From assembly GCA_963969595.1 (NCBI GenBank), contig OZ018408.1, forward strand, positions 32,984,108-33,048,107: DNA of 64,000 nt, read 5' to 3'. Below the pieces are notes generated by a model. That model ran no database searches, was not told where the DNA came from, and was given only the letters and a program-made list of their open reading frames with translations. How positions within the stretch are numbered: the stretch's first letter is position 1; every line of letters starts with the position of its first letter. Both the position numbers and the translations under genes were made by a program. Positions 14,841-28,000 of the stretch are shown here, piece after piece. Source of the DNA: Neckera pumila (Eukaryota; Streptophyta; Bryopsida; Hypnales; Neckeraceae).

Positions 14841-16122
14841 TTTCCTAAAGTAGGAGGTCTGTAAACCGTCCCTTTAAGCCTACCAAATTCACCAATGATT
14901 GTATTGAATTGATTTCAAGGAACATCTAAATAGTCATTCTAGCCATCTTGGGACACATTTACAACCGATGGTCATGCATGTCCTTTTCAACACGTCTATA
15001 AAAACAAACATCATGTAAGGAAGAGACAATGTTGTACACAATCAAAAATTGAATCTATTACTAAAGAGTCCAAATGCCATAAATTCATCAAAGGTTTATC
15101 TAAAGGATTTGACACATTTGTGAAAGAATAGACTTTTCCACTTATGGAAATATCAAAATTTATAAAAAAAGGATAGCTTTAGTAGAATTTGACTTGGAGG
15201 TATTAAATTGAAAAACAAGTTAAGAAACTTTCACATTTTTAGCAATTTGGAAGTGTCATATCATTCACTTCTTTGTATTGCTACTAGATTTGCAAGTGAT
15301 TATTAGAAACACCTGTCCTATTTTGTGTCACATCTTGCCTATTGATTTGTTTTTTTAGCCATAACTTTTGCGTTTTAGATCCAAATGACTCAAAATTCAT
15401 AGAAAGGTACTCATGACTATTATACACCTTGTCTATTTTTGAAATGTTTTAAAATATTTTATTGTCCAAATAGCCCCCAATTCTATGTCACACTTGCCAA
15501 TTTGCATTTTTTTGAACAAAACAGTATCCAAAGAAATGAATTTGGAGCTGAAATTTGAAAAATATGGTCTTCTAGTATACTTTTATCTACTCTTCAAAGA
15601 ATTCTTAAAAATAATTAATTATATGTTGTGTAGAAGTCTACAAAGTGAGGTTAGTGAGCCTCGTTCTACTTGCATTCCAAAACATGTCAAAAATTATTTT
15701 GTAGTTTTTTTTGTGAGTGACCATCTCTATAAAGTTGTTAGAAATGGCCAATTTTCTATATTTCATTTTCCCCCTATTTTCTACTAATTCAAACATCAAA
15801 ACATGTATTTTCTTGAGATTGGGCACTTTTCTAGTTCTCCTACTTAGAGCATTTTTCTATGATTTTTTTGCAGTGATTACTTTCATTTTATAAGTATGTA
15901 TTGGCCTTGTTTTAAAAAAAAAATTAAAATTATTTTTCTAATTTTAAAGTAATCTAGAAAAAAAAGGGCATGAATACTGTAAAATGCAACAAAATTGGCA
16001 GGTATTTCTTGCAATCACCCCTACATTGGTGTTGCTTTAATAAGGTTAGGATCTACTAGAGATTAAAAACAATGAATATAATGAGTTCTTTGATAACTGT
16101 ATTAATGTCCTAAGTGGGGGCC
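14841..16122. other. AT-rich intergenic DNA; no gene seen
   Basis: Very AT-rich with homopolymer runs. The open frame at 15485-15787 shows no family resemblance. It ends in GTGGGGGCC, the left target-site duplicate of the hAT-like element that follows. Confidence 0.45.
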
Positions 16123-19100
16123 CAGCGGTGCTAGTTTGTGAGCCTGTGAGTAGTGAGCGGGGATTATGTGAGCAGTGAGCTCCAAATTTTAAAAAAATAA
16201 TATAAAATTCAATAATATCAGGAAAAAGGGTAGTTACCAAAAAAAACAGTCAACATTTTTGGTTTCTTGTAATTTTAGGACCTATATTATCGTGGACCTA
16301 TTACCGTGGACCTATTACCGTGGATATATACTACTTGTATTAGGGTTGTTATTTTTGATATTGACAATGATATTGGAAATATATTGTGAAGATGAAAAAT
16401 GATTTAGATGTAAAAAATGAATAAAAATGGAAAGAAGGTTGTATAGAACATTCCATCAAATAATCACAATATTGTTCAAAAAGAAATTGACACTTTTGCA
16501 ACTACACGTGTAACTTTAGTCAAAATTATTTCAAACTCAGATCACAGGCATTCATAGATTTTTAGACTTCTGCGTATATCAATGACCTTCATTTGGAGAC
16601 CCTCATTAATGACCATTTGTATAGGCCAAATGTCTAGTACTTTAGACTAGTCAATTATCCAAGCGCATTTAGAGCCTTGAATACAATGGTGAATATTATT
16701 TGGGCAAAACCAAAAATTTGTCATAATATCTTTATTTCCGCTATACTATTTCTTTCTACCATGGTATATTGGACTAAGCATTGGTATATTGGACATCTCC
16801 ATTGCATCTAGCGCCTCTTAACTTCAGCTCTTCCTTAGATGGATCTGATCTTGATGTTCTGCTATTGAAGAATGTTCAATAATTTGTTATGTATATGAAG
16901 GCTCAAATGCAATCATCACAAGTGGCGGCAAATAAATCATTACGTCAAACTCCCAATTGCTACAACCATTTGTAGGATCTATTTTGAAAAGGCTGCATGA
17001 TGGCATGTCTGCCATTTCTTCAGCATTCAATCCTTGCAAGAGAAATAATGTGATGAGGCCTACAACAAAATTTCTAAAAATCCTAAGAGTGACATTTCTT
17101 TGGATATTGCACAGTGCTACAAATTTTGATCCCTTTAGTAGGCTAAGAAGGCACCTCTCATACCCAAAAAACAAGTTGCCTCTTCCCCAATTTGATTCAA
17201 AAATGTCAATAGACTTCACATAGTGCTACAGTTTTGGATCTTGTCAACAGGTGGTCAAGTTACCTCTCGACCTTAAAAGATAAATCACCCTACTCTTGGT
17301 TTGATCTTGCAGTCTCTTTGTAGAAATATTTTCTTGATAAAAAAAGTCATTTCAAATTGAAAGGCAATCAAAATAAAAGAAATAAGTCCAAAAGAATGGG
17401 AGAAAAGATACCATGTTTAAGAATGGTCTTGAGTCAGCTAAGCTTATGTATGGGTCGGGTTATATTTCTTGATCACTTACGAGCTTGTGAGGGGGACTTT
17501 TTGGCGCCAACAGGAGTCACTAGCCCCGCAACCAATGATTGAAGAAAACTAACTGTATTCTAATTCAATCATGACATTCTACAAACCCTATTCTACTTTT
17601 AAAAATTTGAAAAATAAGAAATTAACCTTGTATTTAAAATGTGCTCTAGCTATGCATGTGCAAGGGTCAAGTGTTCTTTAGGATCACTTGCTAGGGTGTG
17701 AGGGGGACCACTTGGAGCCAAAGGGAGCCCCCCAACCTCCTAGCTAGTGATTAAGAGTCAAGACATAATAAATTTGTACCCTAGCTCAATTAAGATGATT
17801 TTTTGTTTCTTTTCCCTCCGCGACGTGGGGCTCCCTTCGGCTCTGAGGGGAACCCATCACATCCTAGTAAGTGATCAAGAAAAAACAAAATTTGTATTCT
17901 ATAGTACAAACTTATTCTGTCTTGATCATTGGCTGGGAAATTGGGACTCCTTTTGGCGCCGAGAGGTCTCCCTCATACCCTAGCAAGTGATCCAAAAAAA
18001 CACTTGACCCTTGTACAAGCACAACTTGAATACATTTAGATGTAAGGCTAAGTTTATTCTCAAATTTCTTAAGAAGAAAAAACTAAAATTATTTTTTTAT
18101 TTTTTTCTTGATCACTTACTAGGGTGTGACGGGTTCTCCTTGGAGCCGAGGAGAGGCCCCGCGTTGCGGAGAAAAAAAAAAAAAATTATTTTTATTTTTA
18201 TTATTTTTATTATTTTTATTTTTTTCTGCGCGACGCGGCGCCTTTCCTCAACTCCGAGGAGAAACCATCACACCCTAGCAGGTGATCAAGAACCCTAAAA
18301 CTTGGCCTTCACAAAAGCACAAATCCTACACATCATCTTAATTGAGCTAGAGTACAAATTTATTATGTCTTGAATCTTAATCACTGCTGGAAGGTTGGGG
18401 GGCTCCCTTCGGCGCAAAGGGATCCCCCTCACACCCTAACAAGTGATCCAAAAAAAACACTCAACCCTTGTACAAGCAAAGCTAAAGCGCATTTTAAATA
18501 GAAAGTTAGTTTTTTATTTTTTCAAATTTTTAAAAATGGAATAGGGTTTGTAGATTGTCATGATTGAATTAGAATACGATTTGTTTTCCACAATCATTGG
18601 TTGTAGGTCTAGAGACTCCTATTGGCACCAAAAAGTCTCCTTCACAAGCTAGCAAGTGATCAAGAAATATAACCTGACCCGTGCATAAGCATAGCTAGCT
18701 CAAAACCATTCTACAAGTGTCAAGTGTCTTTTCTTAATCACTTACGAGGATTTGAAGGGGACCTTGCGATGCCAATGGAAGCACCTAGCTTTGCAGTCAC
18801 TAGGCAATGATCATGAAAAAAAAATTGTACTCTAACTTAGCCATTATGATTGTAGGACTTGAGTTTGTACAAAGGTGGTGTGTTTATCTTTGAGCACTTG
18901 TTAGGATGTGAGGGGTACCTCTTGATGCCAAAAGGAGATTCCTAGGGATTCTTTTGGGTGCCAAAGGAAGACCTTTAGAAGCAATTTTTTATTTTATTTA
19001 TATTTTTTTGTTTATTTATATTTTTTTTTCTCCTTGCTAAGAAGTACTCCTTACACCTTAGCAAATGATCAAGAGAAAATAAAATCTATATGCAATCTAT

Positions 19101-20496
19101 TTCATCTAGATGTTGAGGATCTCTTCATGTACACAAGATTCTTAAATAAAAAATTGGCCTTAAGCTTGTGTTCAATTTGCTTTTGCTTTTGCAAAGGTTG
19201 GTTTTATCTTTAAATCACATATTGGATTGTTTAGAAGAACTCTTGGCGCCAATGGGAGTCCTCAATTTAGAAGCCAATGACAAAGAAAAAATTAATTTTT
19301 ATTCTAGCTTGAATAAAATGATCTGTAGGATTTGCACATCTATAAGGATTGGGTTTTTTTTCTCGATCACTTGCTAAGATGTGAGCGGGACTTTTTGGCA
19401 CCTACAAGAAGTCTTTCATTGCAAACAAAAAGTAATTGTTATTATTGTCTTTTGATTTCGCCACCAAAGAGCTACCACCGGTGTCAAGAGGTATTCCTCA
19501 CATCCTAACAAGTGATTAAGAAAAAACCAAATTTATATTCTAGCTCATTCATTTAGCTATGAAGGACTTGTTCATGTATATAAGATTTTTGAATAATAAA
19601 ATTGAAGCTTGAAGCTTGGGTTTGATCAAATTGTATTTGTGCAAGAGTCGGTTGTTTCTTTTGGTCACATATTAGGTTATTTGGAAGAGCTCTTGGCACC
19701 AATGGGAGCCCACATTCCAATAACTAGGATAAAAAAAGAGTAAATTTATAATTTAATTTAATCATGATGATTTCGAAGACTTATTTGTATATTCAAGATT
19801 TTCTATTAAAAGTTTAGACTTGCAACTTGATTGTACTCTAGCTATTCTTGTGCAATAAGGCCCATAATTACAATCTAGCGTGGATTTGGCTTTAAATTTT
19901 CTAATCTTATTGACAATCATACATTTGCATGCTATGTAGTAAGCAAATGTTATTAAATGCATCGACCACTTGGACCTTAATTATTTTTTTTCCTTTTTCA
20001 AATTTGATCTAAATCAATTTTTCTACAGAAAAATTTGTGAAACTTAAGTCCCATGCCACTAAACAACTGCTCTATGGTAGAAATGAAATGTTTCAAAGGA
20101 CAATACTGATGGTTCAGACAACAATGCTGATGAGCCTATCAACAAGTGCGCCATCAAAAATATCCTATAAAGATTGCAAAAAAATTAGATTTGTGGCTTC
20201 TATCTCTAGTCTTCTAAACAACTTGTTGCAGTCTCTTCTATGGTGGATGAAGGCTCCTAACTATAGACGTTGGTTTTCAGAAGCATCAAGCATAGTCTGG
20301 AAGAATGTCGGTAGTAAAAGACATCTATACTTTCCATTTATTGACAAGATGAGTAGATTATTTCAATCTTTCAATCCTAAATCTTGAATGATATAATGTC
20401 CACGGTCATAGGTTCCACCATAGAATTTTCTCTAAAAAACTGTATGCTCACAAGCTCACAGGCTCACACTTGCACACTCACAAAATAGCAACCCTG
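16123..20496. mobile_element. hAT-like DNA transposon, 4.4 kb, no intact transposase
   Basis: The left end reads CAGCGGTGCTAGTTTGTGAG. The right end, reverse-complemented, reads CAGGGTTGCTATTTTGTGAG: two ends matching at 16 of 20 bases. Both are followed inward by subterminal repeats of GTGAGCCTGTGAG type. The sequence AGTGGGGGCC occurs directly outside each end (16113-16122 and 20497-20506), a clean target duplication of up to 10 bp. CAG-type ends with clustered subterminal motifs are usual in hAT elements, although those normally make 8-bp duplications. Short frames at 16887-17223 and 20037-20387 may be transposase remnants, but I cannot identify a catalytic domain. The middle is occupied by the fold-back array at 17430-18720. 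Confidence 0.7.
17430..18720. repeat. nested fold-back array inside the hAT-like element
   Basis: A large imperfect palindrome centred on the A/T run at about 18175-18230. The left arm from about 17430 returns as the reverse complement on the right up to about 18710: for example TATATTTCTTGATCACTT at 17461 matches the inverse near 18655. Each arm is itself built of smaller units, TTGATCACTTGCTAGGGTGTGAGGGG and its inverse alternating, separated by a GC-rich core around GGCGCC. More degraded units continue to about 19700. There is no long open frame. Such a structure could form long hairpins in DNA or RNA. Confidence 0.75.
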
Positions 20497-20506
20497 AGTG
20501 GGGGCC

Positions 20507-22706
20507 TAAGGAACTTTGAACATAACATTGTTGCTTGTTCTTTTGAATTGCATCCTATCTCGGCTCATCTACCAATTCAAGCTCGGTGTCTGTTACCAAA
20601 TTTTAAAATCTGAGTTTCATCTTCTATTTGATTCAATATTCCTCTTTTGGCTACAAAACAGATTGGAGAAGCTCTAGTAACTATGGGAGCTCTAAAATTG
20701 AACCAAACCATTTATTCAACCTCAATTTTATTACAATTTTTATAGCTAATCTTTAGGATAGTATTTTGTATTTAATATAATAGACAATTGAATCTATTCT
20801 AAACCAATTTTTAGAATTAAGTTTAGTACAAATGTTACCATTCTCAAATTATTTTATCCATGCATTATACTTTACATTTCATTGAATTGACAATTCTAAA
20901 TTGATTTATCTTAAATAATGGATACTTCTAAAAAAATTTCAAAGAAACTTTTCAGACAACAAAACTATAAATAAATTCCATGTATTTTTAGAATGTGATA
21001 TTAAAGAATAAGGAAGCACTAACCGCTAGCGTTGCTCGACATATTCAAATGTGAAGATTCTACTTACATTGTTCACTTGATTAGTTTATTCTTATTGCAA
21101 TGTTTTCATCTTTGCAATAAGAAGGTAATTTTGCAAAAATTATGATATAAAGATTTTCTTTAATTACTTTATATTGCACTATATAAATTTTTTCAAAAAA
21201 TATTGTATGAGGATGTCAATATTTTCATTTAAAGATTATACATACTTTGATTATCTATATTCTATCATATGAAAAACTGATAAAAGTAATATATTGAATG
21301 CGTAACAAAGCAAGCACCAATCACTAGTCATACTACTAAAATCATAATTTCCTCTATAATATCACAAATGCTACCATTAATAATAGAGGCTCATGCTTGC
21401 TATGCTACGCATTCATTGTATCACATATTAGTACAATTTTGATATATTTGAATAAAATGCATGATAATGATTTCAATAAGTCTTTGAAATAATTATTTTC
21501 AATATCTTTTTAAAATATTTTTAATCATGCATACATAAAAATAATATTTTCACACAATGTTATACTACAGAAATAGAGTAGTAGTTTGTAATCACCTCTG
21601 TAATATCACTTTTACAGCTTTTATGATTTCAAAATTCTATTGCTACTACCAAATGATTTGTAAAATTTATTCAATTGAAGCGATTTGGGATTTCACAACC
21701 ATTAAGTTGTTCATGAAGTTTTTGAAACTCGTTTTCAAATTTACTATAGAAATTTACTGAATTATGAATGAAATATATGCAATGGTGAATACTGTAAAAG
21801 ATACACATTTATTGTAATGCATTCAAAGGTTGACGCAATTGTTACAAATAGTAGCAACCCAAAAGCTTGGTGAATTGAAAAGAAAGACTTTGTACATTTC
21901 AATATATGCTTACTTATAAACACATTATACAAAGATTTTAGTCATTTTTATTTGAAGATTTATTGAAATTTTTGTTCTGCATTTTCTCTAATACATAAAA
22001 ATTCTAATAAAATTCTAATGATGAATGCATAGCATAGCAAGTGCCAACTGCTAGTATTATATAAAGATTTTGAAAGTAGACAAGATCAAATTTTGCTATT
22101 TTGCTAATAGACTTTTTAATTGTTTATATTGTCTTTGTTTTTACACGTGCTTCCTTTGCATTCATAGTGGACAACCATTAAGGATCTAATAAAGAAAAAA
22201 AAAATTTAGTGCAAATAAGATTGCAACTTATTATAAAACCTTTGAAACTACCGTAATTCTAATCATGCATTTCTTGTTTCTAATGTTTAGAAACTCATAG
22301 AAAAGAGAGATGAATCCTTGCTGCATAGCACATTCTTCAATGAAAATGACAATTTTGAACAAGTTGTGCTATTTTTCAGTATTTGTAAAGAGGTCTATTT
22401 ATACAAAAGGGGGTGACTTTCAACAATAGTCATAAATAGGAAAGGATGTGATACTAGCAATCACCATTGAAGATTCAAACAATATTATGATTCATATACA
22501 AATACAATAAAAACTTTGGAGAACAAATTCAAAAATTACTCCTTTGATTTTATATAGAATTTCCTACCAAATTTCTAACTATTTAGAATTTATAGTTTTT
22601 TTTAGATATTTTTTTCAGTAGCTTCACTTCTAACAAGAATTTTATCAAACTTTGGTTCTTATATTTGTATATTTGAGATTCTTCCAATATCTTATATGTA
22701 ATTACA
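20507..22706. other. AT-rich repeat-like DNA; no gene seen
   Basis: No gene is seen. A motif resembling GCATAGCATAGCAAGCACCAACTGCTAGT recurs in both orientations near 21015, 21300, 21390 and 22030, which suggests degraded copies of one repeat. Otherwise featureless AT-rich DNA. Confidence 0.45.
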
Positions 22707-22707
22707 C

Positions 22708-22985
22708 GGGTTGCTAGCATGTGAGCCTAGGATCTTGAGCCTATGAGTCGCTTGGAGCCTAGGCACCTATGTTATAGGTGCTTTTCTTATAGGTACCTTC
22801 TAAAATTATTAGATACTTGTGTTATAATTAATAGATACCTGTGTTATAATTAATAGATACCTGTGTTATAATTATTAGATACCTGTGTTATAGGCGCCTT
22901 CAATGGTTTTAGGGTATCTCCTTATATTTAGGCTCAAGGCTCAGATTTCAAGATTTCACACGCTAGCGTTATTGTGTGACTATAC
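22708..22985. mobile_element. small hAT-like MITE containing a 22-bp tandem repeat
   Basis: The left end GGGTTGCTAGCATGTGAGCC and the right end (reverse complement AACGCTAGCGTGTGAAATC) are related, and both are followed by TTGAGCCT. The ends resemble those of the hAT-like element at 16123-20496 (GTTGCTATTTTGTGAG). I cannot define a target duplication. The interior is largely the tandem repeat listed next. Confidence 0.5.
22805..22892. repeat. 22-bp tandem repeat, four copies
   Basis: Four head-to-tail copies of a 22-base unit that reads ATTAATAGATACCTG followed by TGTTATA, with only one or two changes per copy. Almost perfect, so recent or kept homogeneous. Confidence 0.9.
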
Positions 22986-25026
22986 TATGAAAAGATTGCC
23001 ATTGCAAATCTTAGTAGAGATTGTAGTGGCGATCTTCTCCCAATTTCAATCACTGTTGCACCTTCCTCTTGTCTAAGAAGCTACAAGATGGTTCCATGTT
23101 CTTCATGTATTGAAGTTTCTTCCACAAATTTCTATTGGATGAAGCAAATGCTTCAAAACATTCACAAATTGGTTGAGATTTAAGAGGTTTAATCCCTAAG
23201 AGTATACTGTCTTTGAAGGCAATATTTTGTGCAAATAAATTTTTAATCATTCAAATTAAATCTTGAATTTTAAGAAAAACAACTTTCATTAGATTAAAAT
23301 CACCTACAGTTAGATATTTTTTTGTATTGACTTAATTTGTAGTAAAGCTATGACAAATTACATTGAAACTAATGCAATTTTACACAAACCATTTCACTAA
23401 TTGTAAAGCTATAACTAAATTACGTAAATATTTTGGATGGTTTCTATTACCTTGATTTGTCCTAGCAATGTATGTGACTAATATACCAAAATCACTCTAT
23501 TTTAATTTAGTGCAAGTTGAAATATTATTGTCTTGTACCAATTTTTACAAAAGAAATTTTTTGTTGTGATATTACTTTCCTCCCTCAATAATCGGAAAAA
23601 TTATTGTAGAAATTGGTAGAATACAATAATATTTCAACCTAAACTAATTCAAAGTATTTATAGTGATGACTACTAAGTCAAAATTAATTTATCCAAATTT
23701 TTCAGTGACCTCTAGGAGGGTTATATTGACAAATATAGGATCTACAATGCAATGCAATCATATATGCGATCTATTTGAATTCACAACTAAAATAATAATA
23801 GAATGAAGCCAAGACAAAAATAACAAAATTTTGAAGGCACAACACAAATAATGGAATCTTGAAGTCCTACATTTAAATTGAAGCCCATAGAGAATTCAAT
23901 GACTTTTTAATTGAGTGAGTTCAAAAGTTTTTGAAAGAACCTAAAGAAAATCTTTAGAGTTCAACAAATTTCCACAACAAAGGCCAAAATATTTATTTCT
24001 ATTTTAATTTTAATTTTAAAATTACAGATGAAAAGAATTAAAATTGATTCCCAATAGAAATCTAATACAAATCCCAGTTGTTGAAGATCAAAATTACAAT
24101 TGGTCATTCATTTGAGGCTTTGAAAAATACCATTGCTAAGTCTTTCAGTGGGATGTCATTAGTAGTATAGAAAAGAGCGGAGCCCTAGTGATGACTTTGG
24201 TAAGTTAGTGTCACACACTATTGACTTTGAAAGACAAGATCTATAACTAAGGTACTTTGCCAAAAATAGTCCACTTATTGTATGGACCAATTTAGGTATT
24301 CTTCATTCCTACAATAATCTTAAAAAGTCATCAATTGTCCACTTTTTTGACAATGTTCTTGCAAGGTTAAGGCAAAATCAATATAGTGAGCATCCTCTCT
24401 ACAACCAATTTGGTGAAATTGAGATAAATAACAAATATGTGCAAAATTTCAAAAACGGACTTGGCCGTTACATGGCTAACGAGAGTGAATGAATGAACAC
24501 CACTTTCATCTAGAAATGGGATTCCGTCGGAGAATGCAATTCTTCGCTGTTTCGAATGTCTCTTGTTGAATTGGCGTTTTCGATTTTCGAGTTGTGGGAG
24601 TTACAACGGGAAGCGTGCCCAGGATTTTGTGAATGTCAGGGACTTCATTCAAAGCTTCTGCGTTTTCCAATGAGAACAAATCGTGTATGTTTTCTCTCAT
24701 TCAAAGATTTCGGCATACAGAGGGACGTTGCTCAGATTCATAGGAATCGTCCAAATTCGAAATGCCCTAATTGGGGGATTCCACATGAGTTGATTAGTGA
24801 TCGTATTCTTCGCCATTATTTGAGAATCAATCCCAGAATTCGTCAAAGTTTCTCGCATTGTCAAATTCAGTTGTGATACGCTCGCCGCTCGGGAATGTTG
24901 AATCCGTTAATTTAGGTTTTCTGATGGGGAACCAATTGGCATTGTGCAGCTTCTCACTTGACATGAAACCCTAATCCGTCTGGTAGGAGTTCCATATTGA
25001 ATCAGCCACAAGCGCATGTTGTTGCT
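22986..25026. other. intergenic DNA and upstream region of the GNAT gene
   Basis: AT-rich to about 24400 with no gene seen. From about 24500 the base composition becomes more balanced. A 64-codon minus-strand frame at 24506-24700 and an overlapping plus-strand frame at 24556-24876 lie there; neither matches a family I know. This part may be the 5' untranslated region or promoter of the acetyltransferase gene, or a small divergent gene. Confidence 0.4.
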
Positions 25027-28000
25027 ATGGAGGCTGGGAGTATTTCCAGGGCGTTCATTCGAACTCCATCGCCCTTGGCTTGGAGCTCTCGAAGACCTAC
25101 GTGGGAAGCCATCGGCAGAACGAGTTCATTATGTAAATTTGACTCCCGTGTGGCATCTTTGTGGACCGGTTTCGACAGGTATTCTGTGTCAAAGTGTGAT
25201 TTTGGGTTGTTGACATTCTCTGACTTTGCTTTACAATCTTGGATGGAATCAATGCCTCGTAGTACAGTCACGTGCTAGAGTCCGTACCCTAGCGAACGCA
25301 TTTTGAATAAACAACCCATTATTTCAGTTAAAAGGACATTATTGATGTTGGTTTATGAAGTACTTGTGGTTATGATACTACAATTAAAATTTGAGATTTT
25401 TGTATGGCATTGAAAGTTTAAACTCAATCGAAAAAATAGTCTTATAAATATGAGAATTGTACCTAATACATTGATTATTTTATTCTGTGGTTTTTACCTA
25501 ATGCATTAATTTTTCAATTCTAGGATGCTTAGAATGATTTAATAGATTTGTATTAGCTCAAGGGTAGAAATTGTTGGTCTATTTAGGTCTATTAACAAAG
25601 AAAACATTTTCATCAGCTTAGACCACCTCTATTGATATACTTGCTTACATTAAGGGAATCACGCTTAAAGTCGTTCCATTAGCTTTGTGGCATATGGGCA
25701 TGCAATAGTAGATGAGGAATTTTGTAGTGCATTGGCAGATGCTTATGAAGTCAATGCAAGTGGTAAATTTTGGAGGTACCATGAATTAGTTATAAATTTT
25801 CAAAAGTGAGGCTAAAAGTACTAAGGTGAATCCAAAATATATTTGATACACTCTAAGAAAAGATATTTGTAGTATCAAAACACAACCCAAGGAAGCAGCT
25901 GAATTGAATGAAACTTTACCAAAAATCTTCCCCTTCCAAAGCAACACCCTCTAAATTACCTTGAATGCCCCCATTTATTATAAAAAACAAGAATGCCCAC
26001 CAACTTCACGTTGTCATCTTCCTATAGCGCACGATTCTGAGTATTCTGCTTATCCATCTGAATGTAGTGGTCGACATTCCATTTCGGATGTTTTAAGCTG
26101 TGGTTAACTTAAGTGTCTTTATAACTTACAAGGGCTGTCCAACACCAAGTTCTATTTACTTACAAGGGTGTTATACTTCCCTAGATAGTTTCACATGAAA
26201 TTTATTTTGTTGCTTAAACTGTAAGGAAATTGTTCCGCAAATGAATGTTCCAATTGTTCGCAATGGATACAAAGACATGGGTACATGGGTACATGGTTCG
26301 TGTTTGTATCAGAACTATTTAAGCCATCAGCGACATGGCCAAGTGCACATGTTTGGCAATTGATGTTGTAGCTGTGATTCTCTTTTCGCAGGAGGGCCAG
26401 TCGACTAAGGATACGTGGAAATGGACGGACAGAGGCTGGCCATGCTCTAGGTGCGACACTGACTCTGCACAATGTCCTCGCTTATTTGAAAAACCTAGAT
26501 TCTGACGGCGAGTTCCGAAGTCTTCAAGATCACTTCTCTGCAAAGTATGACCATTTCACCGTATATGAAGCTCGGCTAGAACAAGAGTTCAAGGTACTGC
26601 TTATCATTCTCAAGCCTCTGCCGCATGAAATTAATTTATTATCTAATATGCAGCTTTCCTTGCGCATTGGTGGTCAGTTCCTTGGTGATTCAAAACTATG
26701 GCAATTAGGTTGCCAAGTTCTTATCAATTTCAAATCAAATTATTGTCGCTATTAGAAATACATGATCGATCTCACTGCTGTAGTCCTCTATTTTCACGAT
26801 CCAGGTCTTGTAAGAAGCCTTCTTATGACTCGTCCCCTGCCTCCTCAGTTTCATCTATTGATCCGTGTCATTGAGTTATCCTCAGAAATTTTTTTGTTCT
26901 TTGCTGATGTGGTCGTGACTGTTCTCACTTCGAAGGGTGCAGCTTGGTTGCGTGCGGAAACGTATTCTGAGGAGCAAGCTTACACAAGGTTCGCTACCAT
27001 ATTCTCTGGTTTCATTTTAATGGGGAATTTGATAGCCAACTCTTTCTATCAGATTTTAAGGAAGTACACTAATGCGACATTGTAGAATGTAGAGTTTGCA
27101 ACCAGAACGCTAGAATTCTATCCGTGTCGGTACTCGAGGATCCATAGATACGGTCCTGTCCAATAACCTCAATGGGTGTAATGCTATGCTTGAGCCTTTG
27201 TGTTGCTTACTTTGTTCTAGAAACGCCCTGGTTGAAAACCATTTCTCGGAAAGATTATAGAAAACCTCGCCATGTTTATCCCCGCCTATGATAGTCTAAT
27301 GTAAACCTGCCAACTGTAACGCTGCTAGATTTTCCAGAATATCTCTAGGGGCTGGGTTTTCTACTTGTGACTGTCGAAACTGTTTTACCTTTGCACAGTG
27401 CATATGTCTTCCGTTTCTGACACATGGTGCTGAGTGTGCATCAGGTACGTTGACAGCTTCATAAAAAAGTTTGCAGAACAGGTAACTTATGTTCCTTACT
27501 TGCATGGATAATGTGTTTTTAGCGTGCTCCTAAGCAGGCAAGCCATAGACTGTCATTTACTGTCAGTTTTTCTGAATGTTGGATTTGGTATTCAAATCTG
27601 TGGCAGGAATTTACAGCACTGAAGCGGCGTGTATCTGACCAACATGGTTCATACGTTTGCCTTGTAGCAGTATGTCAGTCAGACTTTCTTTGATGTAATT
27701 ACCTTATCTATTTGTTGATGAGTAGTTGAAAACAAACCACTGCAATGCAATTCAATTGCGAGCAGCTCCAGAGCTAGTTCATCTGTTCATTCACATGGAG
27801 GTGGTTGTTCAGGTCTCGAAGGATTTGCCAAAAGATACAGTTGACTTGACCCGTCAAGATGGTGAAAATGTGCCTAGAGTGCTGGGATCGCTTGATGTTA
27901 GTCTTCATCATCCATCTCCGGGCGAGGCCTTCGGGGGGGTATGTGCAAGATCAGATCATCAGATCCCCCAACCTTTCATTATAGAAGACTCCATCAGTAT

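Noticed and set aside
22805..22892. CRISPR-like short repeats
   Set aside because: The units are directly adjacent without spacers and the window is a plant nuclear genome.
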